The translations under genes and the position numbers were made by a program. 64,000 bases of DNA from CADEDH01 sp039029735 (GTDB lineage: Bacteria > Actinomycetota > Acidimicrobiia > Acidimicrobiales > SZUA-35): contig JBCCFL010000014.1 in the NCBI GenBank assembly GCA_039029735.1, positions 44,656 through 108,655 of the forward strand. Reading direction: 5' to 3'. Positions 32,982 through 40,759 of this stretch are shown here, in pieces. The notes beneath the pieces were generated by a model. That model searched no databases and was not told the DNA's origin. It worked only from the letters and a program-made list of their open reading frames with translations. How positions within the stretch are numbered: position 1 is the stretch's first letter; the number at the start of each line of letters is the position of its first letter.

Positions 32982-33638
32982 GTGGCGATCGAGGTTCGAA
33001 CAGCTGATTGCACAAGTCTCGGGGACAGCGATTTCGCGGCTATGGCCGATCTCGTCGCTGGAACGGCCGGTTGGGAGGTCGGGACCCTGAGCAAGCAGGC
33101 CGATGAGTGGGTGCTGGCCACTCAGGCATTCGAGGGCGACGCCCTCAAGGGATTCATGCTCACCACACTCGAGCGCATCGGCGGCACACCGGCGATGGTC
33201 ATCGGCTTGGGGGCCGTCGACCGCAGCCGGCAGCGGGCCGGGGTGCTCAAAGCGATGATGGCCGAGAGCTACCACAAGGTGCTCATGGCGTTCCCCGACG
33301 AGGATGTGCTGGTGGCCACGCGGCTCACAGGTGTTGGTCCGTTGGAGGCCCTCACCGACCTCAGCGACATCCGCCCATGGCCCGAAACCAGGGCCAACGG
33401 CGAGGAGCGCGCCTGGGGGCGTCGCCTCTCGAAGCGCTACGGCGCCGCCGACTTCAACGACCGCACAATGGTGGCTCGCAGCGATGGTGACACGCTGGCA
33501 TTCGACCACGAGTCGCTGAAGCAACTCGACGGCGAAGAGATACTCGACGACTGCACCGCCGACGACGGCGAGTATGTGATCGCCTGGGGTTGGGCGATGG
33601 CCGAATTTCTCGAAGGGTTCCACTCGCCAGCAACGTGA
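32982..33638 (+). CDS. Uncharacterised actinobacterial protein
   Basis: 218 residues, not recognised with confidence. The N-terminal half (FAAMADLVAGTAGWEVGTLSKQADEWVLATQ, then MLTTLERIGGTPAMVIGLGAVDRSRQR, VLKAMMAESYHKVLMAFPDEDVLVATRL) has the strand-helix rhythm of a GNAT acyltransferase, but no clear acetyl-CoA loop is seen. Near the C-terminus is an acidic stretch DGEEILDDCTADDGEY. No signal peptide or membrane segment. GTG 32982 has AAGGGGG 11 nt upstream. It sits alone between bpa and the SRPBCC gene. Confidence 0.7.
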   Translation: MAIEVRTADCTSLGDSDFAAMADLVAGTAGWEVGTLSKQADEWVLATQAFEGDALKGFMLTTLERIGGTPAMVIGLGAVDRSRQRAGVLKAMMAESYHKVLMAFPDEDVLVATRLTGVGPLEALTDLSDIRPWPETRANGEERAWGRRLSKRYGAADFNDRTMVARSDGDTLAFDHESLKQLDGEEILDDCTADDGEYVIAWGWAMAEFLEGFHSPAT

Positions 33639-33697
33639 TGCCTTCGCGCTGGACGGCGCCAACGCGGACGCGAGGTCGAGTCCAGGTCAGGCGACCA

Positions 33698-33703
33698 TAG
33701 GCT
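33698..33703 (+). promoter_or_regulatory. -10 hexamer TAGGCT of a probable leaderless promoter (SRPBCC gene)
   Basis: TAGGCT, then GGCGGT, then ATG at 33710: exactly 6 nt. There is no ribosome-binding site. Confidence 0.5.
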
Positions 33704-33709
33704 GGCGGT

Positions 33710-34138
33710 ATGGCAACGGTGTATCGCAGCACCACGATCGGTGCGTCGCCCGAGGCGATCTGGAGCTACTTGTCCGATCCCACCAACTGGGCGGAGTGGG
33801 ATCCCGACATCCTGGCCGTCGAGGCCTCCGAGCCCGGCGTGGCAGAAGGCATTGAGTGGCCCGTGAAGCTGAGCGGGGGCCTGCGGGGCACGCTCCGCTT
33901 CGACGATGTGGAGCCCCATCGTGAGATGGAGTGGGAGATCTCGGCGCTACGGGGCCTGATGAAGGGCGAGGGCGAGTTCCGGTTCGAACCCGGCGACGAC
34001 GCCAACACGATCTTCCACTACGAGTTCGAGATGGAGGGCGCGCTCGGCTCGCTGTTCGGCCGCGTCGCCGCCTCGCAGGTGGTGAAGGCCGTCGAAACCG
34101 GCCTGGCCAACATCGCGGCGGCCAACCAAGGGGCCTGA
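33710..34138 (+). CDS. SRPBCC-family (polyketide cyclase-like) protein
   Basis: 142 residues of the START/Bet v1-like helix-grip fold. The opening VYRSTTIGASPEAIWSYLSDPTNWAEWDPDI is the typical first strand plus two helices, followed by alternating strands and a long C-terminal helix (FGRVAASQVVKAVETGLANIAAANQ). Such proteins bind small hydrophobic ligands; function unknown. The start is probably leaderless. A short GCGGTG/CACCGC hairpin (34141-34158) follows the stop. Confidence 0.85.
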   Translation: MATVYRSTTIGASPEAIWSYLSDPTNWAEWDPDILAVEASEPGVAEGIEWPVKLSGGLRGTLRFDDVEPHREMEWEISALRGLMKGEGEFRFEPGDDANTIFHYEFEMEGALGSLFGRVAASQVVKAVETGLANIAAANQGA

Positions 34139-34188
34139 GGGCGGTGTGACACCACCGCGTCGAGCGGGCGAGGTCGAGGGGTGGCCGC

Positions 34189-34237
34189 TACAGTAATTGG
34201 AATCACACATGTGTGATTTGTCCACAGCTGTGGAACA
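34189..34237 (+). promoter_or_regulatory. dnaE upstream region: -10, perfect palindrome and two DnaA-box-like sites
   Basis: TACAGT (34189-34194) is a candidate -10. Directly downstream lies the perfect 18-bp palindrome AATCACACATGTGTGATT (34201-34218). Overlapping its end is TTGTCCACA (34218-34226), identical to the actinobacterial DnaA-box consensus, and TGTGGAACA (34229-34237), whose complement TGTTCCACA is a near match. The two boxes face each other 2 nt apart. DnaA control of dnaE is inferred; the palindrome's binder is unknown. Confidence 0.6.
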
Positions 34238-34289
34238 CGGCGGTGGACATCCTGGGGATAGGCCCTCGACCGGCTGAGGAGAACAAGTA

Positions 34290-37200
34290 GTGGGCTCGTC
34301 GTTCACGCACCTTCATGTTCACACCGAGTACTCGATGCTCGATGGTGCGTCACGGCTCGACGAACTGGTGGCCAAGGCTGCCGCCGATGGCCAGCCTGCA
34401 CTCGGGATCACCGACCACGGGAACATGTATGGCGTGCTCGACTTCTACCGGGCATGCAAGAAGCAGGGCATCAATCCCGTCATCGGCACTGAGCTGTACC
34501 AGGCCGACGACTCCCGTCACGAGCGCCCCAGCCGGCGAGGCAAGCTCGACGACTCTGGCGGCACGACCGACGGTGGTAAGAAGCTCTACTACCACCTCAT
34601 TGCCCTCGCCGAGAACAACACCGGCTACCAGAACCTGATCCAGCTCGCATCCCGGGCGTTCATGGAGGGCTACTACTACAAGCCCCGTGTCGACTGGGAG
34701 GTGCTCTCAGACCACTCCGAAGGCGTGATCGCCACCACCGGCTGCCTGGGCGGCCACGTGCTCCAGTCCATCATGCAGGGCAACGAGCGGCTGGCACTCG
34801 AGAAGGCCGCCCGCCTCCAGGACATCTTCGGCAAGGACAATCTCTTCATCGAGCTGCAGGATCACGGCATCCCGGCCCAGGCCGAGACGAATCCGAAGCT
34901 GATCGAGATCGCCCGCAAGATCGGGGCGCCGCTGCTCGCCACGAACGACAGCCACTACACCAACCAGATCGATCACGTGTCTCACGACGCGTTGCTCTGC
35001 GTGCAGACGGGTTCGCTCATGAGCGACCCCGACCGGTTCAAGTTCCACGGCGACCAGCACTTCTTGAAGTCGGCTGCCGAGATGCGGTCCGAATGGCACG
35101 AGCTCCCCGAGGCGTGCGACAACACCCTCTGGATCGCGGAGCGGGCCAACGTCGAGATCGAGTTCGGCAAGCCCCTATTGCCTGACTTCCCCATCCCGGA
35201 GGGGTTCGACGGCGCAGACGACTACCTGCGTCACCTCACGATGGAGGGGGCCAAGAAGCGTTGGGGGAACACGCTCCCCGACGAAGTGGTCGATCGCCTC
35301 GTCTACGAGCTCGACGTGATCAAGAGCATGGGCTTCAGCTCCTACTTCTTGATCACATGGGACCTGATCCGTCACGCCCGCGACGTGGGAATCCGCGTCG
35401 GGCCAGGGCGAGGGTCGGCCGCGGGGTGTGCGGTGGCCTACACCCTTTGGATCACCGACCTCGATCCCATCAAGTACGACCTGCTGTTCGAGCGCTTCCT
35501 CAACCCGTCCCGCATCTCGATGCCCGACATCGACATGGACTTCGACTCCCGCTACCGGGACGAGATGATTCGGTACGCCGCCGAGCGCTACGGCCGTGAT
35601 CACGTGGCCCAGATCGTCACGTTCTCCCAGATCAAGGCCCGGGCCGCGGTTCGTGACGCCGCCCGGGTACTCGGCTATCCCTACGCCGTCGGCGACAAAG
35701 TGGCCAAGGCCATGCCGCCGTTGGTGATGGGTCGCGACACGCCACTGAAGTACTGCTTCGAGGAGAGCGACAAGTACGCGGACGGCTACAAGGCTGCGGC
35801 CGAGCTGCGAGGCATGGTGGCCACCGACGACGACGTGGCCAAGGTGGTGGAGGTGGCCAAAGGCCTCGAAGGCCTCCGCCGCCAGGACGGCATCCACGCC
35901 GCCGCGGTGGTGATCACCAAGGATCCGCTCACCGACTATCTCCCGATCCAGCGCAAGCCCGAGTCCGGCAAGGACATCGAGGACGCCCCGGTCGTCACCC
36001 AGTACGAGATGCACGGGGTGGAAGACCTCGGCCTGCTCAAGATGGACTTTCTGGGCCTGAGAAACCTCGACGTCATCACCGACACACTCGCCCTGATCGA
36101 ACAGGTGCACGGCGAGGCCCCCGACATCGACGCCGTGGACCTCGACGATGGGCCAACCTACGAGCTGCTCCGCGAAGGCAAGTCGATCGGCGTGTTCCAG
36201 CTGGAGTCGTCGCCGATGCGTGCGCTCATGCGCTCCATGGCCCCCACTGAGTTCGAGGACGTCGCCGCCCTCGTGGCCCTGTACCGACCGGGCCCCATGG
36301 CGGCGAACATGCACAACGACTACGCCGACCGCAAGAACGGCCGCCAAGAGGCGGTGCCGTTCCACCCCGACGCCGCCGAGATCCTCGGCGGCACCTACGG
36401 CCTCTGCATCTACCAGGAAGAGTTGATGCAGCTGGCTCAGAAGTTCGCCGGCTACGACCTCGCCCAAGCCGACAATCTCCGAAAGGCGATGGGCAAGAAG
36501 ATCCGCGAGAAGATCCAGGCCGAGCGGGCGACCTTCGTCGATGGGTGTGACGAGCAGGGCTACGGGCGTGAGCTCGGTGAAGAGCTCTTCGACACCATGG
36601 AGCCCTTCGCCGACTACGCCTTCAACAAGAGCCACTCCTACGGCTACGGCTTCGTCAGCTACCAAACGGCATACCTGAAGGCGAACTATCCCGTCGAGTA
36701 CCTGGCCTGCCTGCTCACCAGCGTCAAGAACAACCTGGAGAAGGCGGCGATCTACCTCAACGAGTGTCGGCAGATGGGCATCACCGTGCTCGTGCCCGAC
36801 ATCAACCGGTCCGATCTCGACTTCACCTCCATTCCCGATCCCGAGGGTGGTGAGCTCAACGCCATCCCGTTCGGGCTCTCGGCCGTGCGCAACGTCGGCG
36901 ATGGGCTCGTCGAGCTCCTGCTCGCCGAACGCAACGAGAATGGCCCGTTCGAGAGCTTCATCAACTTCTGTGAACGGGTCGACTACCAGGTGTTGAACAA
37001 GCGCACTGTGGAGTCGCTGATCAAGGCCGGCGCCTTCGACTCGCTCGGGCACCCCCGCCAGGGCTTGCTGCTCGCCTTCGAGGACATCATCGACAAGACC
37101 GTGAGCTCTCGTCGCGAGCACGACATGGGCGTGATGACGCTGTTCGGCTCGGCTGGAGACGACGACAACGAGTCGTCCTTCGACGACCGCCCCGACATTC

Positions 37201-37835
37201 CCGACAAGGAGTTCGACAAGACTCAGCGCCTCGCCTTCGAAAAGGAGATGCTCGGGCTCTACGTGTCGGACCACCCGCTCATGGGCATCGAGGCCTCGCT
37301 CGAACGCAAGTGCGATCGCACGCTGTCCGACCTCGAGGATCTCGAAGAGAACGCCAGCGTGGTAGTGGGCGGGGTGGTCACCAACTTCCAGAAGAAGTGG
37401 ACCCGCAAGGGCGACCTCATGGCCGTGTTCGTGCTGGAAGACCTCACCCACAGCGTCGAGACAATGGTGTTCCCCAAGAGCTTCGCCGACTACGGCCACC
37501 TGCTCCAAGACGATCGGATCGTGGTGGTGCGCGGCCGGGTGGACAGCCGAGACGACCAGCCCAAGCTGATGGTGCAGTCGATCGAGGTGTTCGACGCCGA
37601 TCGGGCCGGCGCATCGCCGCCCCTGCGCTGCAACATCCGCCCCGAGCAGCTCTCCGACGATCTGATCTCCCGGTTCAAGAAGATCCTCATCGAGCACTCC
37701 GGCGACTCGCCCGTGCTGGTGCACCTGAGCGAGGAGACCGTGGTCCGCCTGGCTGACGACTACTGCGTCGACACCTCCAATGGGCTGATCCCCGAGCTGC
37801 GGGTGCTTCTCGGCGCCGACTCGGTCGTTCTCTAG
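34290..37835 (+). CDS. dnaE: DNA polymerase III alpha subunit
   Basis: Replicative polymerase, DnaE1 type, 1181 residues. PHP domain at the N-terminus (FTHLHVHTEYSMLDGASRLDELV, and ITDHGNMYG), with the metal-binding histidines and aspartates kept. The polymerase core has GPGRGSAAG and PDIDMDFDSRYRDEMIRY (about 411-428) with the catalytic Asp pair; a third catalytic region follows. The tandem helix-hairpin-helix and an OB fold (VVVGGVVTNFQKKWTRKGDLMAVFVLED) occupy the C-terminal part. GTG 34290 has GAGGAG 8 nt upstream. It stands alone with a long regulatory leader. Confidence 0.98.
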   Translation: MGSSFTHLHVHTEYSMLDGASRLDELVAKAAADGQPALGITDHGNMYGVLDFYRACKKQGINPVIGTELYQADDSRHERPSRRGKLDDSGGTTDGGKKLYYHLIALAENNTGYQNLIQLASRAFMEGYYYKPRVDWEVLSDHSEGVIATTGCLGGHVLQSIMQGNERLALEKAARLQDIFGKDNLFIELQDHGIPAQAETNPKLIEIARKIGAPLLATNDSHYTNQIDHVSHDALLCVQTGSLMSDPDRFKFHGDQHFLKSAAEMRSEWHELPEACDNTLWIAERANVEIEFGKPLLPDFPIPEGFDGADDYLRHLTMEGAKKRWGNTLPDEVVDRLVYELDVIKSMGFSSYFLITWDLIRHARDVGIRVGPGRGSAAGCAVAYTLWITDLDPIKYDLLFERFLNPSRISMPDIDMDFDSRYRDEMIRYAAERYGRDHVAQIVTFSQIKARAAVRDAARVLGYPYAVGDKVAKAMPPLVMGRDTPLKYCFEESDKYADGYKAAAELRGMVATDDDVAKVVEVAKGLEGLRRQDGIHAAAVVITKDPLTDYLPIQRKPESGKDIEDAPVVTQYEMHGVEDLGLLKMDFLGLRNLDVITDTLALIEQVHGEAPDIDAVDLDDGPTYELLREGKSIGVFQLESSPMRALMRSMAPTEFEDVAALVALYRPGPMAANMHNDYADRKNGRQEAVPFHPDAAEILGGTYGLCIYQEELMQLAQKFAGYDLAQADNLRKAMGKKIREKIQAERATFVDGCDEQGYGRELGEELFDTMEPFADYAFNKSHSYGYGFVSYQTAYLKANYPVEYLACLLTSVKNNLEKAAIYLNECRQMGITVLVPDINRSDLDFTSIPDPEGGELNAIPFGLSAVRNVGDGLVELLLAERNENGPFESFINFCERVDYQVLNKRTVESLIKAGAFDSLGHPRQGLLLAFEDIIDKTVSSRREHDMGVMTLFGSAGDDDNESSFDDRPDIPDKEFDKTQRLAFEKEMLGLYVSDHPLMGIEASLERKCDRTLSDLEDLEENASVVVGGVVTNFQKKWTRKGDLMAVFVLEDLTHSVETMVFPKSFADYGHLLQDDRIVVVRGRVDSRDDQPKLMVQSIEVFDADRAGASPPLRCNIRPEQLSDDLISRFKKILIEHSGDSPVLVHLSEETVVRLADDYCVDTSNGLIPELRVLLGADSVVL

Positions 37836-37852
37836 CTCCGGAGCTGCCTCCG

Positions 37853-37903
37853 CGGTGCCGTGACCCGGTTCTGCCTCTGGCAGAACGCACCGCCGGTGCC
37901 GTG
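37853..37903 (+). promoter_or_regulatory. clpP upstream region with a 19-bp palindrome and direct repeats
   Basis: GTTCTGCCTCTGGCAGAAC (37868-37886) is a perfect dyad with 8-bp arms and a 3-nt centre. It is bracketed by two copies of CGGTGCCGTG (37853-37862 and 37894-37903). The block lies between the dnaE stop and the clpP1 start. It does not match the published ClgR consensus well by eye, so the binder is unknown. Confidence 0.55.
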
Positions 37904-37925
37904 CTCCTGCGCCACTCTGGAGGCC

Positions 37926-38537
37926 ATGAGCACCTCAACGCTTCCCAGATCCAGCGCCGTCGACAGGCTGGCCGAACAGCGCATCCTCCTGCTCGGCGAC
38001 ACCGTCGACAACGACAGCGCCAACCGACTCCTCACCCAACTCCTCGTGGCCTCGGCCGAGGACCCGGTGAGCGACATATGTGTGTACATCAACTCGCCCG
38101 GTGGGTCGGTACTGGCCGGCCTCGCCGTGTACGACGCCATGCAGCTCATCCCGAACGACGTGGCCACCGTCGCCGTTGGTTTCGCCGCAAGCATGGGCCA
38201 GATCCTGCTGTGCGCCGGTACTGCCGGGAAGCGCTACGCCCTCCCGAACGCCCACGTGGTGATGCACGAGGGATCCGCCGGCCTCGGGGGCTCGGCGACC
38301 GACGTTGCGATCCAGGCCGCCAGCTTCGAGGCGACTCTCGATCGGCTCCGTCGAATCATCGCCCACCACACCGGCCGTGGCCTCGACGAGGTGGTGCGTG
38401 ACGTGGGGCGCGACCGGTGGTTCGACGCCCACGAGGCCCGGGAGTACGGCTTCGTGGACCATGTCGTGGACTCGCTCGATCAGATCGTGCCTGCTCGCCC
38501 CACCCGCCGTGTCGGCCTGACCGCCGCCATCTCGTGA
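37926..38537 (+). CDS. clpP1: ClpP protease subunit (first of pair)
   Basis: Serine protease ring subunit of Clp, 203 residues. INSPGGSVLAGLAVYDAM is the strand/oxyanion region, FAASMGQILL holds the catalytic serine (S89) and HVVMHEGSAG the histidine (H114). In actinobacteria ClpP1 and ClpP2 form a mixed tetradecamer fed by ClpX or ClpC1. The frame is open upstream to 37860, but ATG 37926 has CTGGAGG just before it and starts at the usual length. The catalytic triad appears complete. Confidence 0.95.
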   Translation: MSTSTLPRSSAVDRLAEQRILLLGDTVDNDSANRLLTQLLVASAEDPVSDICVYINSPGGSVLAGLAVYDAMQLIPNDVATVAVGFAASMGQILLCAGTAGKRYALPNAHVVMHEGSAGLGGSATDVAIQAASFEATLDRLRRIIAHHTGRGLDEVVRDVGRDRWFDAHEAREYGFVDHVVDSLDQIVPARPTRRVGLTAAIS

Positions 38538-38551
38538 CCGGAGCCAGCCCG

Positions 38552-39238
38552 ATGACGATCGACATGAACACCTACACCATCCCCAGCGTGGTCGAGGCCA
38601 CCACCCGAGGCGAGCGCGTGTCCGACATCTACTCCCGCCTGCTCACCGAACGGATCGTGTTCATCGGCACCCCGATCGATGACGGCGTGGCCAATGTGGT
38701 CATCGCGCAGCTTCTGCACCTGGCCGCGGAATCGCCAGCCGACGCCCAGCTCTACATCAACTCACCCGGCGGGTCGTTCTCGGCCATGCTCGCCATCTAC
38801 GACACGATGCAGTACATCGACCTCGACGTGGCCACGCTGTGCGTTGGCCAGGCGGCGTCGAGCGCGGCCATCCTGTTGGCGGCCGGCACGATCGGCAAAC
38901 GGTCGATCCTGCCTCACGCTCGGGTGGTGCTCCACCAACCCCACTCCGCCGGGCGGGAGGGCTCGCTCAGCGATCTGGCGCTCGAAGCGGCCGAGTTGGC
39001 CCGCACCAAGGCCCTGGGCGAGGAGCTGCTCGCCCACCACAGCGGCCGCCCGGTCGGCGACATCCGCGACGACACCGATCGCGCGCTCGTTCTCCGGGGA
39101 GCGGCCGCCGTGGACTACGGCGTGGCCGACCAGGTGGTGGACCGGGCGCCCTCAGGCCGCGAGCATGCGCGGCGAGCCGAGCCCCTGCGGCCGGATCGTC
39201 CGGATCGGCTCGACGGGGGCGACGGTACCGACGCGTAG
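38552..39238 (+). CDS. clpP2: ClpP protease subunit (second of pair)
   Basis: 228 residues, partner of the preceding ClpP. YINSPGGSFSAMLAIYDTMQ, VGQAASSAAILLAAG with the catalytic serine near 103 and VVLHQPHSAG with histidine near 128. The C-terminus carries an Arg/Asp-rich extension of about 25 residues (REHARRAEPLRPDRPDRLDGG) not typical of ClpP; it lies in the region that overlaps the convergent regulator gene. ATG 38552 has GGAG 8 nt upstream; GTG 38534, which overlaps the clpP1 stop, is an alternative. Confidence 0.94.
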   Translation: MTIDMNTYTIPSVVEATTRGERVSDIYSRLLTERIVFIGTPIDDGVANVVIAQLLHLAAESPADAQLYINSPGGSFSAMLAIYDTMQYIDLDVATLCVGQAASSAAILLAAGTIGKRSILPHARVVLHQPHSAGREGSLSDLALEAAELARTKALGEELLAHHSGRPVGDIRDDTDRALVLRGAAAVDYGVADQVVDRAPSGREHARRAEPLRPDRPDRLDGGDGTDA

Positions 39239-39601
39239 CCGCTCGACGGCTCGTTCGAGCACGTCGTCGAGTTCGAGGCCGAGTGCATGGTGGATCGCAT
39301 GGAGCACGTCCGACGACACTTCCTTGCGGCCGCGCTCGATTTCGGAGAGGTAGGGGAGGGACACCGCCGCCTCGTCGGCCACGTCGGCGAGTGTTCGCCC
39401 CTGTTGCAATCGTTCAGTGCGGAGCGTATCCCCGATCACGTGGCGGAGCCGCAGGTCGGCGTCGTGATCGGCGGTGCCGTCGGCGTCGGTTGCCCGCTCC
39501 GGTTCGGCGTCCTGCCCCACGTCGGCGGGCGGTGGCTCGGCGCTGGCGCGCACGACCGAGAACCCAACGGGGGAGCGTCGGGTCGGTCGGGGTGCTGCCA
39601 T
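39152..39601 (-). CDS. clgR: ClgR-type XRE-family regulator of clp genes
   Basis: 149 residues. The HTH (about 48-105) reads LRTERLQQGRTLADVADEAAVSLPYLSEIERGRKEVSSDVLHAIHHALG, matching ClgR in the SLxYLSEIERGxKE(V/A)SS wording. ClgR activates clpP1P2 and other protease genes in actinobacteria and is itself degraded by Clp. It lies convergent to clpP2 with an 87-bp overlap at the 3' ends. The N-terminal 45 residues are disordered and the C-terminal 30 residues (VGTVAPVEPIRTIRPQGLGSPRMLAA) could hold the degradation signal, as ClgR ends in Ala-Ala. The start has TACGCT-N6-ATG upstream. Confidence 0.85.
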   Translation of the reverse strand: MAAPRPTRRSPVGFSVVRASAEPPPADVGQDAEPERATDADGTADHDADLRLRHVIGDTLRTERLQQGRTLADVADEAAVSLPYLSEIERGRKEVSSDVLHAIHHALGLELDDVLERAVERLRVGTVAPVEPIRTIRPQGLGSPRMLAA

Positions 39602-39607
39602 GCACGA

Positions 39608-39613
39608 AGCGTA
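39608..39613 (-). promoter_or_regulatory. -10 hexamer TACGCT of a probable leaderless promoter (ClgR-type gene)
   Basis: Minus-strand TACGCT, then TCGTGC, then ATG at 39601. Same hexamer and spacing as the Rrf2 gene. Confidence 0.5.
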
Positions 39614-39790
39614 GCGGACCGAGCGCAGCCGGTCGTGAGCCGGGAGCGACCCGAGTCGATTGACACATCGGCGTGGTCGTGAACCGGTTGCGGCTCCTGC
39701 GATACTGGCCGTGCTCCTGACCCGCCCGCCGCCCTGACCGGGTTCCGTCGTCCCGCCGCCGGACCGGTCGCCTCAGGGGAGTTCCCGCCA

Positions 39791-40759
39791 GTGTCCCAGA
39801 CCCAGACCGTGACGACCGTTCGCGACCCCGCGCCCGGTCCGACCTCCATCGCCGTGTACGTCTGCACCCACCGCCGCAACGAGCCGTTGCGGCGGATGCT
39901 GGCGTCGCTCGATGTGGCGGCTCGCCGGGTGCAACCCGAGATCGAGATCGCCGTGGTGGTCGTCGACGACAATCCCGATGGGCGGGCCCGAGCCGTGGTC
40001 GACGAGGCGGACGTGCAGTTCCGGCGCGGTCTCCACTACCGCCATTCGGGAGCCCAGAACATCTCGATCGCCCGCAACACCGGCCTCGACGCCGCAATGG
40101 CCCTCGGTGACTGGGTTGCCATGACCGACGACGATCAGATCGTGGTGCCCGAATGGTTCGTCGCCCTCGCCGACGTGCAGCGCCGCACTGGTGCCGATGC
40201 TGTGACCGGCCCCGTCCACCTCCAGTACGAGCCATCGGCCGCGTCGTGGCTCCGGGAGCAACCATTCGCCGAGATCCTCGAAGCTCCACGTCATCCTGAC
40301 GGATCCCGCGTCGAGGTGTGTTCGACGGGGAACTCGATGATCCGCAGCGCCTTCCTCTCCGCTCGACCCGAGCTCCGGTTCCGCCCCGACCTCGGGGTGA
40401 TCGGAGGCGAGGACATGGTGTTCTACCGAGCGGCCGTCGCCGCCGGGCTCGACGCCCGGTTCGCCACCGAAGCCGTGTGCTACGGCGTGCAACCGCCTGA
40501 ACGCGAGAGCTTCCGCTACCAGCTCCAGAGTTGCTTCTGGCTCGGCAACACCGAGTGCATCACCAACCTCGAGAGCGCATCGGCCAGCCGGATCCGTTTG
40601 GCTGCTCGCGCCCTGCGCCGCCTCGGTGCCGCCCTCCGTCGACCGGTCGTCCGCATCATGGGGCGCCAGGCTCCCGAGGTGCGCTTCGCCCTGGCGCTGG
40701 CGGCCCAGTCGTCGGGGCTGCTGGTCGGCGTCGCCGGTGTGAGGGTCGCCCATCCATGA
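39791..40759 (+). CDS. Family 2 glycosyltransferase
   Basis: Cytoplasmic GT-A glycosyltransferase, 322 residues, first gene of the polysaccharide locus. SIAVYVCTHRRNEPLRRMLASL is the nucleotide-sugar entry strand, VVVDDNPDGRA the first Asp motif, NISIARNTGLDAA and WVAMTDDDQIVVPEWF (about 112) the DxD-like metal site, and GGEDMVFYRAAVAAG the ED acceptor-side motif. Donor and acceptor are unknown. The GTG start has AGGGGAG 8 nt upstream and the stop overlaps the next gene by 4 nt. Confidence 0.9.
   Translation: MSQTQTVTTVRDPAPGPTSIAVYVCTHRRNEPLRRMLASLDVAARRVQPEIEIAVVVVDDNPDGRARAVVDEADVQFRRGLHYRHSGAQNISIARNTGLDAAMALGDWVAMTDDDQIVVPEWFVALADVQRRTGADAVTGPVHLQYEPSAASWLREQPFAEILEAPRHPDGSRVEVCSTGNSMIRSAFLSARPELRFRPDLGVIGGEDMVFYRAAVAAGLDARFATEAVCYGVQPPERESFRYQLQSCFWLGNTECITNLESASASRIRLAARALRRLGAALRRPVVRIMGRQAPEVRFALALAAQSSGLLVGVAGVRVAHP

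Noticed and set aside
35175..37724. 849-codon minus-strand ORF opposite dnaE
   Set aside because: Antisense shadow of dnaE; Val/His/Glu-rich composition typical of such frames, no motif, no start signals.
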